DNA of 8,674 nucleotides from Planctomycetaceae bacterium. GTDB lineage: Bacteria > Planctomycetota > Planctomycetia > Pirellulales > Pirellulaceae. This document shows, in pieces, positions 5,500 to 8,674 of this stretch (position 1 is its first letter; each line of letters opens with the position of its first letter). The DNA is taken from assembly GCA_007129635.1 (NCBI GenBank), contig SKVE01000527.1:1-8674 (forward strand), read 5' to 3'. Below the pieces are notes generated by a model. That model worked only from the letters and a program-made list of their open reading frames with translations, was not told where the DNA came from and searched no databases. The position numbers and the translations under genes are program-made.

Positions 5500-7575
5500 T
5501 CAGTCAAGCGTGACAACGACATTTCCGTTGGAGCGTCGCACGAAACGGCTGCTGGGCCCGATCAGGATGGTGGTCTCAGCCTCCTCGACGATGGCGGGAC
5601 CGTCGAACACCTGGTCGAACGGAAGGTCGTATCGGCTGTAGACGGCGGTATCGGTTGCACCTTCGGGGCCAAACCAGACCGGGCGTCGGCCGCTGCTGGG
5701 GTCGGCCGCTGCGGGCGCTTTCGACTCGGTCTGCGCGCCCATGTCATCCTCAGTCACCGGGGCGAGCACGGTGACGCGCAGATTGACAAGCTCCACGCTG
5801 GACTGCGGCAGAATTCGTTGGAAGGTCTCGTCATAGACGCGTTCGAAAGCCGCTCTGAGCTCAGCCCCATCCAGGCCGTTGGAGGCCGCGATTGGCACCG
5901 TCAGCTCGAAGCCTTGGCCGACATATCGCATGTCGATGTGGCGACGGATCTCGATGCCTTGCTCAATGCCTCCTGCTTCCAGGACGATCGCCCGCGCATC
6001 GCGCTCGAGATCTTCGAAGGCGCGTTCCAGCTTGCCGATATCGATGGTGTCGGTTTGGCCGGGGAAGGTTGTGGAGCGGTCTGCGCGCGCCGGTGCCATC
6101 AGAAGCCCGACCGCCGAGCCAACGCCAGCACAGGGGGGGCAGACTAGCGACCGGATTCCGAGCTTTCTGGCAATTGCGAAGGCGTGAAGCGGCCCCGCCC
6201 CTCCAGTGGCCAGAAGCGTGCAGGAGCGTGGATCATAGGCTCGTTCTGCAGTGTGGACCCGCGCCGCGCTTGCCATGCTTTCGGTAACGATTTCAAGCAC
6301 CCCGGTTGCCACCCTGCTTACATCGAGCGCAACCGCGAGGCCCAGATCTACGAGCGCCGCGTCCGAAGCCTGGCGATCAATGGTCATGGCACCGCCAAGG
6401 AAATACTCGGGATTCAGGGTGCCGATGGAGAGATTCGCATCGGTCACCGTCGGCTCGGTCCCACCGCGTCCGTAGCAGGCCGGACCGGGCTCGGCCCCGG
6501 CACTCCGTGGGCCAACCTTGATGAGGCCCATTTGGTCGGTGGTGGCAATGCTGCCTCCGCCGGCTCCGATCTCGATCAGTTCCACCGTGGAAATGGAGAT
6601 CGGGAGGCCGCTGCCGTCACGGAAGCGCTTCTCACGCGAGGCTTCGAAGCTGTGGGCAATGACCGGCTCGCCGCGGTCGATAATGCACAGCTTGGCGGTT
6701 GTGCCGCCCATGTCGAATGCAAGAACTTGCTCGGCGCCTTCAATCGCGCCGAAATGTGCTCCCGCCAGCGCTCCGGCAGCAGGCCCGGATTCGAGCAATT
6801 GCACCGGTATCCGCTTGGCCTCTGCGACCGAGTTTACGCCGCCGTTCGATGTCATGATGAAGAACGGCGTATCGATCCCCAACTCTTGGATTCGGAAAGA
6901 GAGATCATCGAGATAGGCCTCGGCGAGCGGCCCGATATAGGCGTTGGCGACTGTGGTCGAGAGGCGCTCGTATTCCCTTATGATGGGGGAGACTTCGGTC
7001 GACACCGATACGAATACTTCGGGGTGACGCTCACGGATCCAGGCTGCAGCGCGCCGCTCATGCTCAGGATTGGCAAAGGCGTGAAGAAACATGATGGCGA
7101 TTGCCTCGACGCCTTGCTCCACAAGCTCCGCAACCGCGGTCGCGACGGCGTCGATATTCAATTCGATCTCTACGGTGCCATCGGGCGCGAGACGTTCGTC
7201 GATCTCGATACAGTGCGCGCGCGGGACCAGCGGCGCCGGCTTACGCTGATACAAGTCGTAGAGGTCGTATTTTCGCTCGCGCCCGATCTCGAGCAGATCG
7301 CCGAACCCACTGGTGGTCAACAGACCCGTTGCGACGCCTTTGCGTTCGATCAGCGCATTGGTAAACAGCGTGGTTGCATGCACTACGCGCGAAATCCGGG
7401 ATGGTTCGATTCCGGTCTCGTTCAGAAGCCGCCCGAACCCCTCGATGACCGCGTCGGCAGGATCGCTCTTGGTCGTCAGTATCTTGTGGACATGGCGTTC
7501 GGACCCGTCTGCGTTCTGCATCACGATATCCGTAAAGGTGCCGCCGATGTCGATGCCTACTGAGTACTTCTGCAC
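5500..7575 (-). CDS. hyuA: Hydantoinase/oxoprolinase subunit A (HyuA-type)
   Basis: ATP-binding subunit of the hydantoinase A/oxoprolinase family, which with HyuB catalyses ATP-dependent opening of cyclic amides such as 5-oxoproline or N-methylhydantoin; relatives carboxylate ketones. The 691 residues match the usual length, so it looks complete. The N-terminal hydant_A_N domain begins with the phosphate-binding GIDIGGTFTDIV (7-18). The ASKHA-fold hydantoinase_A domain shows ESGPAAG (262-268), a second phosphate loop FDMGGTTAKL (287-296), a glycine-rich GAGGGS (337-342), and DPR...GGAGPLHA (448-465). A C-terminal domain of about 190 residues follows. The start codon is GTG (7573-7575), chosen because AAGGAG sits 8 bases upstream and the protein begins exactly at the conserved first strand. 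It is predicted cytoplasmic, with no signal peptide. The hyuB start lies 30 bases after its stop, consistent with co-translation of the two subunits. Specificity within the family (oxoproline, hydantoin, carboxylase) is not determined by these motifs. Confidence 0.95.
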   Translation of the reverse strand: MQKYSVGIDIGGTFTDIVMQNADGSERHVHKILTTKSDPADAVIEGFGRLLNETGIEPSRISRVVHATTLFTNALIERKGVATGLLTTSGFGDLLEIGRERKYDLYDLYQRKPAPLVPRAHCIEIDERLAPDGTVEIELNIDAVATAVAELVEQGVEAIAIMFLHAFANPEHERRAAAWIRERHPEVFVSVSTEVSPIIREYERLSTTVANAYIGPLAEAYLDDLSFRIQELGIDTPFFIMTSNGGVNSVAEAKRIPVQLLESGPAAGALAGAHFGAIEGAEQVLAFDMGGTTAKLCIIDRGEPVIAHSFEASREKRFRDGSGLPISISTVELIEIGAGGGSIATTDQMGLIKVGPRSAGAEPGPACYGRGGTEPTVTDANLSIGTLNPEYFLGGAMTIDRQASDAALVDLGLAVALDVSRVATGVLEIVTESMASAARVHTAERAYDPRSCTLLATGGAGPLHAFAIARKLGIRSLVCPPCAGVGSAVGLLMAPARADRSTTFPGQTDTIDIGKLERAFEDLERDARAIVLEAGGIEQGIEIRRHIDMRYVGQGFELTVPIAASNGLDGAELRAAFERVYDETFQRILPQSSVELVNLRVTVLAPVTEDDMGAQTESKAPAAADPSSGRRPVWFGPEGATDTAVYSRYDLPFDQVFDGPAIVEEAETTILIGPSSRFVRRSNGNVVVTLD

Positions 7576-7583
7576 GTTTTCTT

Positions 7584-7589
7584 CTCCTT
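7584..7589 (-). promoter_or_regulatory. Shine-Dalgarno site of hyuA
   Basis: AAGGAG on the minus strand, 8 bases before the GTG at 7575. It supports the GTG as the real start. It is immediately preceded by ACTCC, so CTCC-AA-GGAG is a short dyad over the site; its two-base loop is too small to form a stable hairpin alone. Confidence 0.75.
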
Positions 7590-7597
7590 GGAGTTAC

Positions 7598-7621
7598 GCC
7601 GGTCGAGGGCCGGCCCTCCGG
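7598..7621 (-). repeat. GC-rich inverted repeat between TRAP gene and hyuA
   Basis: The 60-base spacer holds a perfect 14-base palindrome GAGGGCCGGCCCTC (7605-7618), flanked by CCGG on both sides (7599-7602 and 7618-7621). In mRNA it could fold as a GAGGG/CCCTC stem with a CCGG loop. It lies just after the permease stop and before the hyuA ribosome-binding site. There is no T-run after it in the direction of transcription, so it is not an intrinsic terminator for the operon. A mRNA-stability or attenuating hairpin is possible. The opposite strand does have TTCCTTTTT after it, but no gene runs that way. Confidence 0.6.
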
Positions 7622-7635
7622 TTCCTTTTTGATGA

Positions 7636-8674
7636 CTAAGCTTGCCGCAACTTGTTGCGGATATGGTGCAGGCCCAACATTACGCCCACAATGACGACGC
7701 CTCCCAGATTGCTCGTCCAGCCTGGGGCGACCAGCCCGAGCGCACCGGCTGCGGTGCCCAAGCGCAGGATCATCGGCAGTGTGCTGCCAGCCCAGCCGAT
7801 AATGGCAACGGAAAGCGCACCAATCCCGATGACCGCCGTTGCGATCGCGACGACGATGTCAAGCGGATCGCCGACCAGGAGTAGCTCGGGCCCGTAAACG
7901 AACAGGAAGGGGATCATGAACACGCTCGATGCAAGTCTCAAGGCGGAGAGGCTGGTCCGCCAAGGGTTGGCATTTGCAACTCCAGCCGCGGCATAGGATG
8001 CAATCGCAACCGGCGGCGTGATCGCCGACATCGCGGCGCAATAGAGCAGGAACATGTGCGCGGCGATGAGCGGCACACCGTAGCCGACGATCGCCGGGGC
8101 AAGTAGTGACGCCATGATGATGTAGGCGCCGGATGTCGGCATCCCCATCCCAAGCACGACCGAGACGATTGCCGTCAGCAGCAGCGTGGGAAGCAACATT
8201 CCTCCCGCAAGGGTGATCACCGCGCCGCTGAGTTTCTGGCCTAGCCCGGTCATGATGACAACACCGACGATGATGCCGCCACACGCACAGGCTACAGTGA
8301 CCGGACCGATGACGCGCGGTGCATGGATCAGCGCGGTCTTCACTACTTCGACGAAATTGGCCCGGTTTATCGGGTCAAAAATGAAGGTCAGGACGGTCAA
8401 CGATACAACTGCCGCGAAGGCGGCACGGGACGGCGTGTAACCCTGCGCCAAGTAGACGATCATCACGATCAGTGGCACGAGAAGATATCCGCGCCTGAGC
8501 ATCAGCGCAAACAGCCCCGGAAGGCCATCATCAGTACTGCGCAGGCCAAGCCTGTAGGCCTCGAGGGTGACCATGATGAAGACGGCAAGAAAATAGAGAA
8601 GGGCAGGAATCAGGGCATGCGTGATGATGTTGATGTAGGGAATGCCCGTGAACTCGACCATGATGAAGGCCGCG
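7636..8674 (-). CDS. TRAP transporter fused permease, C-terminal part (partial at window edge)
   Basis: Integral inner-membrane permease of a tripartite ATP-independent periplasmic (TRAP) transporter, which imports organic acids using an ion gradient and a periplasmic binding protein. About 345 codons are visible, nearly all hydrophobic helices. The reading frame stays open to the right edge (residues AAFI precede the Met at 8661, matching the usual family text around that point), so that Met is internal and the true start lies outside. Supporting motifs, counted from that Met, are GGIIVGVVIMTGLG (about 128-141), GMGMPTSGAYI (171-181) and the ITPPVAIASYAAAG segment (214-227). These are typical of the DctM half of fused permeases, often paired with TAXI-type binding proteins. 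Full proteins of this type are usually well over 600 residues, so about half is missing. It is the first visible gene of the operon, with hyuA 60 bases downstream. Substrate cannot be read from sequence; the neighbours suggest an amide-containing or amino-acid-derived acid. Confidence 0.92.
   Translation of the reverse strand, partial: AAFIMVEFTGIPYINIITHALIPALLYFLAVFIMVTLEAYRLGLRSTDDGLPGLFALMLRRGYLLVPLIVMIVYLAQGYTPSRAAFAAVVSLTVLTFIFDPINRANFVEVVKTALIHAPRVIGPVTVACACGGIIVGVVIMTGLGQKLSGAVITLAGGMLLPTLLLTAIVSVVLGMGMPTSGAYIIMASLLAPAIVGYGVPLIAAHMFLLYCAAMSAITPPVAIASYAAAGVANANPWRTSLSALRLASSVFMIPFLFVYGPELLLVGDPLDIVVAIATAVIGIGALSVAIIGWAGSTLPMILRLGTAAGALGLVAPGWTSNLGGVVIVGVMLGLHHIRNKLRQA

Noticed and set aside
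6184..7563. Plus-strand 459-codon ORF opposite hyuA
   Set aside because: Antisense shadow of hyuA caused by GC-rich codon bias; its translation has no domain-like features, whereas the minus-strand frame has all HyuA motifs.
7605..7630. Plus-strand hairpin followed by TTCCTTTTT, terminator-like
   Set aside because: No plus-strand gene ends there; in the direction of the operon no T-run follows, so it is listed only as an inverted repeat.

Overview
The window is a single-direction catabolic-type operon on the minus strand. It enters at the right edge and ends near the left edge. Base composition is moderately high in GC, with GC-rich third codon positions. Gene content (a fused TRAP permease and two-subunit hydantoinase/oxoprolinase genes) suggests a proteobacterium, most likely an alphaproteobacterium. 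That taxonomic guess is inference; no marker gene is present.

Layout in transcription order, right to left. (1) 8674-7636: C-terminal part of a fused TRAP transporter permease, cut by the window edge. (2) 7575-5500: hyuA-type ATP-dependent hydantoinase/oxoprolinase subunit with a GTG start. (3) 5469-3916: its hyuB-type partner. (4) 3857-2661: a class I PLP-dependent aminotransferase. (5) 2619-1336: a cytoplasmic beta-propeller protein distantly like oligogalacturonate lyase, of unknown function. (6) 1186-308: a DapA/NanA-superfamily pyruvate-dependent aldolase or dehydratase that lacks the carboxylate-binding Arg of true lysine-pathway DapA. Gaps are 60, 30, 58, 41 and 149 bases. A weak hairpin with a T-run follows the last gene. 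The remaining ~270 bases at the left hold no gene I can support, but contain two G-rich clusters.

Read as a pathway (inference): the TRAP permease imports an organic acid. HyuAB uses ATP to open a cyclic amide or otherwise activate the substrate. The aminotransferase converts the resulting amino acid to a 2-oxo acid. The DapA-family enzyme cleaves or dehydrates that oxo acid, possibly to pyruvate plus an aldehyde. One chemically consistent but unproven example is a hydroxylated 5-oxoproline going through 4-hydroxyglutamate and 4-hydroxy-2-oxoglutarate to pyruvate and glyoxylate. The beta-propeller protein has no obvious place in that scheme and is the most interesting unknown. No regulator or solute-binding protein is visible; both may lie beyond the right edge.

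Two of the intergenic gaps (TRAP-hyuA and hyuB-aminotransferase) carry closely similar GC-rich inverted repeats, which the coding annotation does not explain.
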